DNA of 64,000 nt from Bacillota bacterium (GCA_023421075.1 JAEZUM010000031.1:13836-77835); one strand, 5' to 3'. Shown: positions 52,619 to 62,552, numbered from the stretch's first letter. Program-made: numbers and translations. The notes: generated by a model from the letters alone, not told the origin.

Positions 52619-54025
52619 CTACTTCATAGTTTGAAGCAACAACTCATATTGAGCTTTATATTGCTCTACGCTTCTCTCCCAGGAGGAATCAAAATCCATG
52701 CAATTTTTAATCATCTGCTGCCAGACTGGAGACCGATAGGCTTCAAGAGCACGATTAAGTGCCTCGTTTAATGCTTGACCACTCCACTCCCTCATATAGA
52801 AGCCATTGGCGTTCAACGGCTGTTTGGGGTCATCGATTACGGTATCCTTCAGACCGCCCACCGGATTAACGATCGGCACGGCACCATACCGCATGGCATA
52901 GAGCTGACCAAGCCCGCAGGGTTCAAACAGGGATGGCATCAGATAAATATCCGCTCCGGCATAGATCCTTTTTGCCACTCCGGACGAGTAATTAAAATCC
53001 ACCGCTATGCTTCCTGGATACCCGGCAGTAATACCGGCTAACAGCCCCTGATAATATGGATTTCCTGAGCCAAGTATGACCATTTGGAACTTCGTAAAAT
53101 CAAAATAACTGATTGCCTTCATTAAAATATCAATCCCTTTGGAATAATCCAGTCTGGTTATCATCGCAACCAAAGGTCGTTCATCCTCCGGTAATTGATA
53201 GTACTCTCGCAACCAGGTACGGTTATTTTGTTTTTCCTCAATATGAAGGCTGTCAAAGGGATGCTCCAACTCCCCGGCTTTACCGGGGTTATAGTCCTGT
53301 ATATCGATCCCGTTCAATATGCCGACCATCGGACGTTCTCGCCCCATAATCAAAGGTGTCATTCCACAGCCTTGCTCCGGTATCTTAAGCTCTTCGCAGT
53401 AGCCCGGACTTACTGTCGTTAACAGGTCTGCATACAGAATTCCAGCTTTCATGAAATTTAACCATTCCGGCCAACCAAGCGCCTTTTTCTCTTTCGTGCT
53501 TATCATCCCGCCAAGATAGGAAGTAGGAATAAAGCCATGATAGGAGATGTTATGGATGGTATAAACCGTCTTCATTCCGGGAAACTCCTTTTTAATCAGC
53601 AAAGGCAGCATACCGGTATGCCAATCATTGGTGTGAACGATGTCCGGCTTTTGTTCTAATCTTCGAATCAACTCAAGAACCGCCTTACAGAAGAAGAAGT
53701 ATCGAACCCCATCATCCTCATAGCCATAGATATTATCCCGGTGAAAATATCGGTCGTTGGTAATAAAATAGGTAATCCTGTCCGCATCCTGGTGAACTGT
53801 CTTCACAACACAGGTCTCAAATCCCTGCTCCATGGCAACCGGATAATCCATGAGATATTTACCTTCTCCCTTCACCGATCTGTGACTTGGCATGACACAG
53901 CCGATGTCGTAACCTCCGCTCTTCCACAGTGCATTCGGGAAGCTTTTTCCAACCTCGCCCAAACCTCCGGCCGTAGCATAAGGGGATATTTCTGCTGCCA
54001 CATATAACAGCCTTCTTTTCTTCAT
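52619..54025 (-). CDS. Second glycogen/starch synthase-like glycosyltransferase (GT5)
   Basis: A 468-residue GT5 protein, clearly related to the GlgA encoded directly upstream. The C-terminal nucleotide-sugar motifs are kept: VAMITRLDYSKGID, YLMPSLFEPCGLGQL and VGGLKDTV. The N-terminal substrate loop is altered: the usual KTGGLxDV is TAGGLGEV here, so the lysine that contacts ADP-glucose is missing. It may have a different donor or acceptor or act as a partner of the first enzyme. The ribosome binding site GGGAG favours ATG 54025. It lies 59 bases after glgA as the last gene of the operon. Confidence 0.85.
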   Translation of the reverse strand: MKKRRLLYVAAEISPYATAGGLGEVGKSFPNALWKSGGYDIGCVMPSHRSVKGEGKYLMDYPVAMEQGFETCVVKTVHQDADRITYFITNDRYFHRDNIYGYEDDGVRYFFFCKAVLELIRRLEQKPDIVHTNDWHTGMLPLLIKKEFPGMKTVYTIHNISYHGFIPTSYLGGMISTKEKKALGWPEWLNFMKAGILYADLLTTVSPGYCEELKIPEQGCGMTPLIMGRERPMVGILNGIDIQDYNPGKAGELEHPFDSLHIEEKQNNRTWLREYYQLPEDERPLVAMITRLDYSKGIDILMKAISYFDFTKFQMVILGSGNPYYQGLLAGITAGYPGSIAVDFNYSSGVAKRIYAGADIYLMPSLFEPCGLGQLYAMRYGAVPIVNPVGGLKDTVIDDPKQPLNANGFYMREWSGQALNEALNRALEAYRSPVWQQMIKNCMDFDSSWERSVEQYKAQYELLLQTMK

Positions 54026-54084
54026 GGTTACTCCCATCCTTCATCGTTCATCAGGTAATGTTTTTGCATTAATCCGCTTTTCCT

Positions 54085-55596
54085 TTAGTTTAGTTTTTCG
54101 TATAACTCCAGATATTTACCGGAGGGTGTATCCCAACTAAAATCCTGGGACATTGCTGCCTTCATCAGTTTTGCGCGCAGAGTTTTCTTTTTATAGATCT
54201 CCAACGCTCTTCGAATCGTATACAGCATATCATGCGCATTGTAATTGGCAAAGCTAAATCCATTTCCTTCGCCGGTCTCATCATTATAAGAAATCACAGT
54301 ATCCTTTAATCCACCGGTCTCTCTGACAATCGGGAGAGTTCCGTATCGCATACTGATCAGCTGTCCCAGCCCACAGGGCTCAAACAGCGAGGGCATTAAG
54401 AAGAAATCCGAGGCAGCATAAATGCGTTGCGCTCTGGGGTCACTATAAGCAATTTTCACTGCAACCTTTCCGGGATAGCGGTGAACCGCATTTTGAAACA
54501 GCTCTTCATATTTCTTATCTCCACTGCCAAGAATTACAAATTGAACCTCTTCACTCATGATCTCATCGAAGACGCACTCAATCAGTGCCAAACCCTTTTG
54601 ATCCGTAAGTCTGGAGACCAAACCAATCATGGGAATATCCTCATTCTCAGTGAGTCCAAGCCTCTTCTGCAGCTCTGTCTTGTTCACTTTCTTTTCCTTA
54701 AGGGTTGATTTGGTATAGTTTTTATAGATAAACGGGTCTGTTTTCGGATTATATAATTCATAGTCGATCCCGTTTACAATTCCAAACAGACTGTTTTCTC
54801 TAGCCCGAAGAAGTCCTTCCAGCTGCTCACCGTAGTAGGGATATTTGATCTCCTCGGCATAGGTATCACTCACTGTAGTGATAAGGTCTGAGTATACCAG
54901 ACCGCCCTTCATAAAGCTACCGGCACCGTAAAACTCCAATTTATCCGAGGCAAAGAATTTATCGTCAAGTCCAAACCATTCCTTCATCTCTGATATTCCA
55001 TAGATCCCTTGGAACTTCAGATTATGTATGGTGAACATGGTTCGGATCTCCCGGTAATCGTCCAAGCCACGATACTGTGCTTCCAAAAGCACCGGAACCA
55101 TTCCGGCCTGCCAATCGTGACAGTGAATGATGTCCGGAATAAAGCCCAGATGTGGAATTGCTTCCAGTACCGCACGACAAAAGAACGCAAATCGTTCAGC
55201 GTCGTCTCCGTATCCGTAACAGTTATCTCTCTTAAAGTAAAACTCATTGTCAATGAAGTAATAGGTGACCCCACGGTATACTGCCTGTTCAATACCGCAG
55301 TATAGCTGCCTCCAGCCCAGATTAATATAGGTATCGTATCGATGTTCCAGCTGGGTATTATTATCGTTCAGGATATCGGTCAGTGTTTTTTTACCCTCGA
55401 CCTCCTCCAATTCCCCGGTTGCCTCGTCTCTGATTATCATTTTAGACTTTCCGGCAAATTCATACTTCGGCATAATCACTCGCACGTCTGCCCCCCGCTT
55501 ATTCAGTGCAGGCGGCAAACCTCCGATCACATCGGCAAGTCCTCCCGTTTTTGCAAAGGGGCTGGCTTCTGATGCAACCATAAGAATCTTCTTCAT
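54085..55596 (-). CDS. glgA: Glycogen synthase
   Basis: A 503-residue GT5 enzyme that adds glucose from ADP-glucose to the growing alpha-1,4-glucan. KTGGLADVIGGLP at residues 16-28 is the intact ADP-glucose site; GLVSRLTDQKGL and FLMPSLFEPCGLGQL are the other donor-site motifs. The length is slightly above the usual 475-480. GGGAGGA lies just before the ATG. It is the fourth gene of the operon after glgB, glgC and glgD. Confidence 0.95.
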   Translation of the reverse strand: MKKILMVASEASPFAKTGGLADVIGGLPPALNKRGADVRVIMPKYEFAGKSKMIIRDEATGELEEVEGKKTLTDILNDNNTQLEHRYDTYINLGWRQLYCGIEQAVYRGVTYYFIDNEFYFKRDNCYGYGDDAERFAFFCRAVLEAIPHLGFIPDIIHCHDWQAGMVPVLLEAQYRGLDDYREIRTMFTIHNLKFQGIYGISEMKEWFGLDDKFFASDKLEFYGAGSFMKGGLVYSDLITTVSDTYAEEIKYPYYGEQLEGLLRARENSLFGIVNGIDYELYNPKTDPFIYKNYTKSTLKEKKVNKTELQKRLGLTENEDIPMIGLVSRLTDQKGLALIECVFDEIMSEEVQFVILGSGDKKYEELFQNAVHRYPGKVAVKIAYSDPRAQRIYAASDFFLMPSLFEPCGLGQLISMRYGTLPIVRETGGLKDTVISYNDETGEGNGFSFANYNAHDMLYTIRRALEIYKKKTLRAKLMKAAMSQDFSWDTPSGKYLELYEKLN

Positions 55597-55651
55597 ATAA
55601 TTCCTCCCTTCTGCCGCAAATCCGTTCTTTAGACCACGAACAAATCTGCCC

Positions 55652-56773
55652 TTAAATTACAGCACCCTTACGGATTACCACCGGATAGCATTCCTGTCCA
55701 ACCAGGTGCTTACCCTTACGAATGATAACATCCTTATCCAGGATAACATTTTCCAGAACTACCTTGTCCTGTATCTCTGCGTCCTGCATGATAACGCTGT
55801 TCTTCACAACGGCACCTTCTGCCACCTTTACTCCACGGAACAGCACGCAGTTTTCCACATGTCCGTTAATAATACAGCCATCCGCCACCAGAGAATTTTC
55901 TGCTTTCGCGTTGACTCCGTACTTAGCCGGAACCTCATCCCTTACCTTTGTATAGATCTTGCCGTTATGCTGAAACAATTCATAGAAATGCTCCGGATTG
56001 AACAATTCCAGATTGTGTTTAAAATAAGACTGTATACTATCGATATTCGCCAGATAACCATCATAGGAATATCCATAGATTTTAAGCTTATCCAGATTAC
56101 GAACCAAAACGTCCTTATTAAAATCAAAGAGCCCTCTTGCTTCACACTCCTCAATCAAATATTCAAACAGTCGCTTTTCAATAATAAACATTTCCATGCA
56201 TAGCTTATCGGAGGACGGATTCGCAGGCTTAACCTCCATGTCGATTACCCGTCCGCTTTCATCTGTCTTTATGATGGTATGCTTCGAAAGCTCTTCCTTT
56301 GTCGCCTTCTTCATATCCTTATAGATTACGGTAATATCCGCATCCTTTTCCTTATGAAATTCCAGCGCCTCCTGATAGGTGAGATTACAAACCATGGAGC
56401 TGCCCGACAAAACAACATATTTCTGAAGACTTTTCCGGATATAGGACATATTGCTGTGATATGCTTCGATCTCACCGCGATACCACCCCTTATTATCATG
56501 ACTTACATAAGGTGGAAGGATAAACAAACCACCGTTCTTACGGTCAAGATCCCATTGCTTTCCGGTATCCAGATGATCCATCAGTGAATGATAGTTGTTC
56601 TGCGTTATGATACCTACATTAACAATGCCTGAGTTAATCATATTGGATAATGTAAAGTCAATAATGCGATATCTTCCACCGAAGGGCAGCGCTGCTACAG
56701 ACCGACGGAGTGTTAGTTCCTGAAGGCTGACATTGCTGTCACCGGTATATATAATTCCCATTGTGTCTCTCAT
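55652..56773 (-). CDS. glgD: Glucose-1-phosphate adenylyltransferase, GlgD subunit
   Basis: A 373-residue GlgD, the non-catalytic partner of GlgC in Firmicutes. It keeps the nucleotidyltransferase fold (SVAALPFGGRYRIIDFTLSNMINSG) and the C-terminal left-handed beta helix, but lacks the N-terminal GGxGxRL loop found in GlgC and starts directly MRDTMGIIYTGDSN. Its role is to raise or tune the activity of GlgC. GGAGGA precedes the ATG. It is placed 65 bases after glgC. Confidence 0.93.
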   Translation of the reverse strand: MRDTMGIIYTGDSNVSLQELTLRRSVAALPFGGRYRIIDFTLSNMINSGIVNVGIITQNNYHSLMDHLDTGKQWDLDRKNGGLFILPPYVSHDNKGWYRGEIEAYHSNMSYIRKSLQKYVVLSGSSMVCNLTYQEALEFHKEKDADITVIYKDMKKATKEELSKHTIIKTDESGRVIDMEVKPANPSSDKLCMEMFIIEKRLFEYLIEECEARGLFDFNKDVLVRNLDKLKIYGYSYDGYLANIDSIQSYFKHNLELFNPEHFYELFQHNGKIYTKVRDEVPAKYGVNAKAENSLVADGCIINGHVENCVLFRGVKVAEGAVVKNSVIMQDAEIQDKVVLENVILDKDVIIRKGKHLVGQECYPVVIRKGAVI

Positions 56774-56838
56774 AAATCCTCCATTCTGCCGTCATAGGAC
56801 GGCACTGATTTTAGTATCGAAAAATCTTCTCCGAGACG

Positions 56839-58074
56839 CTAGATAGCGGCCAGAAATGATTTATAATTATCTACGTCGATCATGGTGCCCTTTGTCAGAC
56901 GGTAACCGGTAGGAAGAACTAAATTCTCACCAACCACTGTGATGTCAGCATCACTGACCACAACATCCTTCCTGGTCTCTCCCTCTGCAAGGCAGCCGAT
57001 ATAGGAATTGTCACCGATCACTGTGTTTTCTGCTATGATTGCATTTTCTATTACCACATTATCCCCTATCTTGACATTCGGCATCAGAATAGAGTTATGA
57101 ACCCGGCTTCCACGTCCGACGGTAACACCGGCAAAAAGTACCGAGTGCAATACATCCCCATGGATAATACCACCTTCCGTGATAATGCATCGTTTCACGT
57201 TGGCACCTTGAGAAATATAATGCGGTGGCTCCACCGGATTCCTGGAATAGATCTTCCAGCCGGTATCGTATAAATCGAGCTCAGGAGCTTCCTCCAGCAA
57301 GTCCATATTTGCTTCCCACAAGCTCTGTATCGTTCCAACATCCCTCCAATATCCCTTGAAGGGATATGCATACATACGCTCTCCGTCCTTCAGCATCTTG
57401 GGGATGATATCCTTACCGAAATCATTGTGAGAATCCGGTGTATTCATATCGTCGATCAAATACTGCCTAAGCTTCTTCCAGTTAAATATGTAGATGCCCA
57501 TGGAAGCCTTGTTACTGATGGGATTCTTCGGTTTCTCAACAAATTCATAGATCTTTTCATCTTCTTCGGTATTCATGATTCCGAATCGACTTGCATCCTC
57601 CCACGGTACCTCGAGAATTGCGATGGTCACATCTGCATTCTTCTCCTCGTGGTACAGAAGCATGGCATTATAATCCATCTTATAGATCTGGTCCGCTGAA
57701 AGAATTAGAACATATTCCGGATCATAAGCTTCGATAAATTCAATATTCTGAAAGATAGCATTTGCAGTACCGGAATACCACTCTCCGACGGTTTGTTTCA
57801 TATAAGGAGGGAGAATTGTCACACCGCCGTTTAATCGATCCAAATCCCAGGGCTGACCAATCCCAATATAAGAGTTAAGCTTAAGAGGCTTATATTGCGT
57901 TAACACTCCGATGGTATCAATTCCCGAATTGGTACAATTACTGAGAGGAAAGTCAATAATTCGATATTTCCCTCCAAAGGGCACAGCCGGCTTTGCAATG
58001 TTTTTCGTCAGTACACCTAACCTGCTGCCTTGACCACCGGCAAGCAGCATGGCTACACATTTTTTTGTTACCAT
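56839..58074 (-). CDS. glgC: Glucose-1-phosphate adenylyltransferase, catalytic subunit
   Basis: A 411-residue ADP-glucose pyrophosphorylase making ADP-glucose from ATP and glucose 1-phosphate. The N-terminal LLAGGQGSRLGVLTK loop, KPAVPFGGKYRIIDFPLSN, ILSADQIYKMDY and FVEKPKNP are all present, followed by a hexapeptide beta-helix domain (about 295-400). AAGGAGG precedes the ATG. It is the second gene of the operon, 87 bases after glgB. Confidence 0.96.
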   Translation of the reverse strand: MVTKKCVAMLLAGGQGSRLGVLTKNIAKPAVPFGGKYRIIDFPLSNCTNSGIDTIGVLTQYKPLKLNSYIGIGQPWDLDRLNGGVTILPPYMKQTVGEWYSGTANAIFQNIEFIEAYDPEYVLILSADQIYKMDYNAMLLYHEEKNADVTIAILEVPWEDASRFGIMNTEEDEKIYEFVEKPKNPISNKASMGIYIFNWKKLRQYLIDDMNTPDSHNDFGKDIIPKMLKDGERMYAYPFKGYWRDVGTIQSLWEANMDLLEEAPELDLYDTGWKIYSRNPVEPPHYISQGANVKRCIITEGGIIHGDVLHSVLFAGVTVGRGSRVHNSILMPNVKIGDNVVIENAIIAENTVIGDNSYIGCLAEGETRKDVVVSDADITVVGENLVLPTGYRLTKGTMIDVDNYKSFLAAI

Positions 58075-58161
58075 AAATATTCCTCCTTAATAAATTTTCT
58101 ATATTTCTACTCATGCTGCGTATCCTGAAGTAAAACCGGATATTTTGCAGCATACATCAAT

Positions 58162-60099
58162 CTAACTATCACTTTCCGCTTTCTTTCTGGTTCTCTTTTG
58201 CGGTATTACCGGTTGATAGAAGGCAATCGAGGATGGCGGAAGAGTTAAGCAAATGGATTGTTCCATTCCATGATAGGGAAGCTTCTCTGTTTTAATCAAC
58301 TCCGTATTCTTATATCCATCACCGCCAAACTCCACATCATCCGAATGGAATATCGTTCGGAAGCCTTTTCCCTTCGGCACCCCAACCCGATAGGATCTTC
58401 GTTCCATCGGTGTAAAGTTCACTACGACAATCAGATAATCCTCCGGCTTCCGGCTCTTTCGAAGAAATGCCAATACACTCTGGTTATTATCATCGGGGCA
58501 GATCCATTCGAATCCGCTCCAACCGTTATCATCCTCCCATAGTGCAGGATGCTTGCAATAAAAATGATTGAGTGCTTTCACATATTGAAGCATCTTTTGA
58601 TGCATCTCATAATCCAGTAACAACCAATCCAACCCGGCATCATATCTCCATTCGATAAACTGCCCGAATTCACCACCCATGAAGGTCAGCTTCTTACCCG
58701 GGTGAGCCATCATATATCCCAGTAAGCTTCTTAGTCCGGCAAATTTTTGATGATACTCTCCCGGCATCTTATTCAGCAGGGAGCGTTTGCCATGTACTAC
58801 CTCATCATGGGATAAAGGCAGTATGTAATTTTCCGAGAAGGCATAGGTTAACGAAAAGGTCAATAAATTGTGGTTCCATTTCCGATAAACCGGATCCATG
58901 GAGGTATAGCGAAGGGTGTCATTCATCCAACCCATATTCCATTTATACAGGAAGCCCAATCCACCACTGCTGGTCGGAGCAGTAACCAATGGCCATTGAC
59001 TTGAGTCCTCTGCGACCATTATTGTCGCCGAATACCTCGAGAACACTATTTCATTCAAGCGTTTCAGAAAAGCCGCCGCTTCCAGATTCTCATTTCCGCC
59101 GTATTTGTTCGGAAGCCAATCCTCCCTGCCAAAATCCAGATATAGCATACTTGTAACAGCATCCACGCGGATACCGTCCATATGAAAATAATCCAGCCAA
59201 AAGATTGCATTGGAGATTAAAAAGCTCTGAACCTCATGGCGCCCATAATCAAACACATAGGTTCCCCAGCCCGGATGCTCTCCCCGTCTTGGATCCGGAT
59301 GTTCAAAGAGCGGCGTCCCATCAAATCTTCCTAGCCCATGTGCATCCTTTGGGAAGTGTCCCGGAACCCAGTCCAGGATTACTCCGATCCCCTTCTGATG
59401 ACAGCGATCAATAAAGTACATAAAGTCCTTAGGAGTGCCATAACGTGAGGTGACAGCGTAGTATCCGGTTACCTGATACCCCCAGGAGCCATCAAAGGGA
59501 TGCTCCATCACCGGCATCAGTTCAATATGGGTATAGCCCATCTCCACCACGTAATCCACGAGTTCATTGGCAAGCTCCCGGTAATGGTAGAAGGAACCAT
59601 CCTCCTTCTGCTTCCAGGAACCAAGATGCACCTCATAAATCAACATTGGCCTATCCAGGAAAAGCTCCCTCTTATTCTGTTCCTGCCACTGTGCATCGGA
59701 CCATTGATAACCCTCCAAATCATAAACGATGGAAGCAGTCTTCGGTCGAAGCTCCTGATAATAGGCATACGGATCGCATTTGTAAAGAATATCTCCCGCG
59801 GCACTTCCGATAGCATACTTGTACAGCTGCCCCTCATCTACTCCCGGAATAAACAGCTCCCAGATGCCCGACTTATCCCTCTGTTGCATTCGGTGCGCCA
59901 TCGAATTCCAGTCATTGAAGTCTCCAACCACGCTGACCCAATCAGCATTCGGAGCCCATACGCCGAAACGGACGCCGCTATGACCATCCTGTTCCATACG
60001 ATGTGCTCCGAGCATATGATAACTCTTATAATTAGTTCCCTCCCGAAAAAGATAGATCTGCTCCTCTGTTATACCGCCGGTAATTCTATTAATCGACAT
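58162..60099 (-). CDS. glgB: 1,4-alpha-glucan branching enzyme
   Basis: A 645-residue GH13 branching enzyme with an N-terminal CBM48 domain (about 20-110, GVWAPNADWVSVVGDFNDW) and the catalytic barrel. The nucleophile is the Asp in GIRVDAVTSMLYLDF, the acid is the Glu in MVAEDSSQW (usually AEES, here AEDS), and LPLSHDEVVHGK holds the third carboxylate. GGAGG lies 8 bases before ATG 60099; the frame is open to 60117. It is the first gene of the glycogen operon; its promoter should lie in the repeat-rich region upstream. Confidence 0.95.
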   Translation of the reverse strand: MSINRITGGITEEQIYLFREGTNYKSYHMLGAHRMEQDGHSGVRFGVWAPNADWVSVVGDFNDWNSMAHRMQQRDKSGIWELFIPGVDEGQLYKYAIGSAAGDILYKCDPYAYYQELRPKTASIVYDLEGYQWSDAQWQEQNKRELFLDRPMLIYEVHLGSWKQKEDGSFYHYRELANELVDYVVEMGYTHIELMPVMEHPFDGSWGYQVTGYYAVTSRYGTPKDFMYFIDRCHQKGIGVILDWVPGHFPKDAHGLGRFDGTPLFEHPDPRRGEHPGWGTYVFDYGRHEVQSFLISNAIFWLDYFHMDGIRVDAVTSMLYLDFGREDWLPNKYGGNENLEAAAFLKRLNEIVFSRYSATIMVAEDSSQWPLVTAPTSSGGLGFLYKWNMGWMNDTLRYTSMDPVYRKWNHNLLTFSLTYAFSENYILPLSHDEVVHGKRSLLNKMPGEYHQKFAGLRSLLGYMMAHPGKKLTFMGGEFGQFIEWRYDAGLDWLLLDYEMHQKMLQYVKALNHFYCKHPALWEDDNGWSGFEWICPDDNNQSVLAFLRKSRKPEDYLIVVVNFTPMERRSYRVGVPKGKGFRTIFHSDDVEFGGDGYKNTELIKTEKLPYHGMEQSICLTLPPSSIAFYQPVIPQKRTRKKAESDS

Positions 60100-60248
60100 C
60101 TGTTCCACCTCCCACAATCCTATCGCTTATATCATTCACATCACCGGTATAATCTCAGCATTCAAAATATATGAGGTTATACCGGATTTCATTCATAAAA
60201 TTTTTATTATTTTTTATTTTTTCTATTCGGCTCCGATCGGTTATATCG

Positions 60249-60311
60249 TTAGCTCCGATCGCATGCCCACAAGCAAGCTTGTGTCATGCTCACTACGCTT
60301 TTAGTATATCA
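60249..60311. repeat. 63-bp palindromic repeat, unit A
   Basis: Begins TTAGCTCCGATCG and ends CTCACTACGCTTTTAGTATA-TCA. The centre is CAAGCAAGCTTG with outer arms GCATG/CATGC that pair. The same ends and core recur at 60335-60397. An extra GCTCCGATCG lies just upstream at about 60230-60239. Confidence 0.85.
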
Positions 60312-60334
60312 TGAACAAGATCGGTTCATGATCA

Positions 60335-60397
60335 TTAGCTCCGATCGTAGGACTGCAAGCAAGCTTGCTTCCTACTCACTACGCTTTTAGTATATCA
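60335..60397. repeat. 63-bp palindromic repeat, unit B
   Basis: Same conserved ends and core as unit A, but the arms between them are different and still complementary (GTAGGA/TCCTAC). A separate perfect hairpin TCATGAAC/GTTCATGA (60310-60332) lies between the two units. The rest of this roughly 600-base intergenic region (60100-60715) is AT-rich promoter DNA for glgB and for the WG-repeat gene. Confidence 0.85.
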
Positions 60398-60715
60398 CAT
60401 TAGTCGGAATATGTAATTACTTTTACGGTATATTCTAATTATTTTTAGTCATTAAACTAATTGTCTATACAACGTGAACTTTTCCTATCAACTTTCATTT
60501 TGCTTATATATGAATCTAGATTTCATGTACTTATCCCCTATATATTCCTATTTATGGACAAAATGGAAATGTATTAAAACCATTTATCTCCGTTAAGAAA
60601 AACGTAACTAAATCTTAACACTTATCATCTTTACTTCCTTTCCCATCCTTTATATAATGGATTATATCCTAAGGAAGAATTCAACCATTGTTTAATCACA
60701 AAAAAGGAGACCCCC

Positions 60716-62407
60716 ATGAAAAAAGCTGTTATCGCTGTCGGTTGTGTACTGGCAGCTCTCATTCTCACATTATCCGTATATTTTATTTTTATCAAAGATA
60801 GATCTGAGCAAGTTGACAATACAGACACCGTAATTACCCCGACCGAGTCTCCGACTGAGGCTCCTACTCCCTCGCCCACACCACTTCCTGAAGCCCCCAC
60901 AGAAATAACCGGTCTATACCCGGCATTTCAGTTGGTAAACAGCGAGCAAAAATATGGTTACATCGATGAAAGCGGCGCTTTTGTCATTGAACCGGTGTAT
61001 GATTATGCGGAACTTTTTACGGAAGGTGTTGGGATCGTACGAATCGGCAACCAATATAAGGCGATTGATTCCACCGGTGCCGTGATCTTCGACAACAACG
61101 ATACCATATTACCCTTCCACAATGGAATGGCTGCTTATATGGCTACCAAAGAAGATACCTTGCTTTATGGTTATATCGATCGGAATGGGAAGGTAATCAT
61201 CGAACCCAGCTTCATCTATGCTGACAGCTTCAATGAAGACGGCCAGGCTTATGTGGCACTTCCCGGCGGGAATAGCTATCAGCTGATTGATAAGACCGGC
61301 AAGGTTTTAGAAAGCTATGAGGTGGACCTTGGCAGTGATTATGTATATGGTTTTGAAAACGGCTATATTCTCTATGGCAATTCAGAAACATTCAAATATG
61401 GTGTAAAAAAAGTGGATGGCACCTCCATACTCGAAGCAAAATACAGCAGTATCGCATATCTGGGGCATGACCTCTTCGCAGTTAAGAGTCCGGATATCGA
61501 ATCCTATGAAGCCATGTTTGATCCCTCTGCAATCTTTCATGCATCCGGTGAACAGCTTACCGATTACACTTTATATGATGTTCAACATTTTTCAGGAGAT
61601 TATTCCTCTGCCGCCAATGATACGGAAGTCTACTTTATCGATACCAAAGGTCAGGAAGTCACTTCCCTTCCGAGCTTTGAGGGTAGCGGCACATTAACCT
61701 TGCTTGATAACATTGTAAAAGCCTTAATTGATGGTGATTTATCATATTATCGCTTAGATAATACGCTACTATGGCAAGAAGACACTACGATCTATCTTGA
61801 GAATGGTCTTAAGGTAAAGGAATTAAAATTCAAACCCCTAAGATCTGTTATGGTTCGCTATCCTGCAGTAGAAGGTTTATCGGACCCGATTATACAGAAG
61901 GCAATAAATGAACAGCTGGAAACCCTGTTTACTGAATCCCGTGCGAATATTACAGTGGAAGACCATCTATCCGTGGATGATTCCTTCCAGGCAGCCTTAA
62001 CGAAAAACCTATTAATCATCTCTATGAGTGGGTATGATTATTACGAAGGTGCTGCTCATGGAATGCCCCTCAGTGAATATTACTTTATTGATATTAACAC
62101 CGGAGAATTCTATGATTTTAAGGATTTATTTATCAAAGGCAGTGATTATAAGACTGCCATCAATGAATTCATCAAGACGAAGATTGCGGAAGCAAACCCT
62201 GAGGAGTCCATGTTCTTCGAGGATGCTTTTACCGGTATTACCGAAGCCCAGCATTTCTTCCTAACCGAGAATGGCATCGTAATCTACTTCTACCCTTATG
62301 ATATTGCTCCCTATGCTGCTGGCTTCCCTGAATTCGAGATTCCCTTCGAGGATCTGATGGAATACATCGATACACAGAGTTCCTTCTGGAAGTCGTTCCG
62401 GGAATAG
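60716..62407 (+). CDS. Membrane-anchored WG-repeat protein with DUF3298 domain
   Basis: A 563-residue protein anchored by an N-terminal helix (about 4-27), then a Pro/Thr/Ser linker (TPTESPTEAPTPSPTPLPEA) that should cross the cell wall. Next come a series of WG repeats (about 70-330; YGYIDESGAFVIEPVYDYA and YGYIDRNGKVIIEPSF are clear units) and a C-terminal DUF3298/PdaC-like domain (about 375-555, GAAHGMPLSEYYFIDINTG, then the AGFPEFEIPFEDL ending). DUF3298 domains occur in wall-associated proteins such as RsiV and PdaC. The binding partner is unknown. AAAAGGAG precedes the ATG. It is monocistronic. Confidence 0.85.
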   Translation: MKKAVIAVGCVLAALILTLSVYFIFIKDRSEQVDNTDTVITPTESPTEAPTPSPTPLPEAPTEITGLYPAFQLVNSEQKYGYIDESGAFVIEPVYDYAELFTEGVGIVRIGNQYKAIDSTGAVIFDNNDTILPFHNGMAAYMATKEDTLLYGYIDRNGKVIIEPSFIYADSFNEDGQAYVALPGGNSYQLIDKTGKVLESYEVDLGSDYVYGFENGYILYGNSETFKYGVKKVDGTSILEAKYSSIAYLGHDLFAVKSPDIESYEAMFDPSAIFHASGEQLTDYTLYDVQHFSGDYSSAANDTEVYFIDTKGQEVTSLPSFEGSGTLTLLDNIVKALIDGDLSYYRLDNTLLWQEDTTIYLENGLKVKELKFKPLRSVMVRYPAVEGLSDPIIQKAINEQLETLFTESRANITVEDHLSVDDSFQAALTKNLLIISMSGYDYYEGAAHGMPLSEYYFIDINTGEFYDFKDLFIKGSDYKTAINEFIKTKIAEANPEESMFFEDAFTGITEAQHFFLTENGIVIYFYPYDIAPYAAGFPEFEIPFEDLMEYIDTQSSFWKSFRE

Positions 62408-62486
62408 ATTTTGATCATTATTAACTAACAAGCAACGATGATTATCTAGTTTTATATCTTTCTACTTATTTTTACGTTGAATCGAG

Positions 62487-62552
62487 TAGGAGACGGTGAC
62501 TAACCGCCGTCCTCTCACAGCACCGTGCGTACCGTTCGGTACACGGCGCTTT
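62487..62552 (-). ncRNA. Group II intron domains V and VI
   Basis: Read on the minus strand, AGCGCCGTG and GCACGGTGCT form the domain V stem, with an ACCG/CGGT distal helix capped by the AA-containing loop, and the catalytic AGC lies at its start (about 62519-62552). GGACGG and CCGTCTCC form domain VI (about 62487-62517), whose unpaired A would be the branch point. The maturase stop codon touches the 5' edge of domain V. Confidence 0.8.

Noticed and set aside
59500..60174. Plus-strand 224-codon frame opposite glgB
   Set aside because: Fully antisense to a well-supported branching enzyme, His/Ile/Leu-rich, no ribosome binding site; a mirror frame.
60249..60397. Insertion sequence ends
   Set aside because: No transposase gene between or beside the units, and the units are direct repeats with internal palindromes, not terminal inverted repeats of one element.
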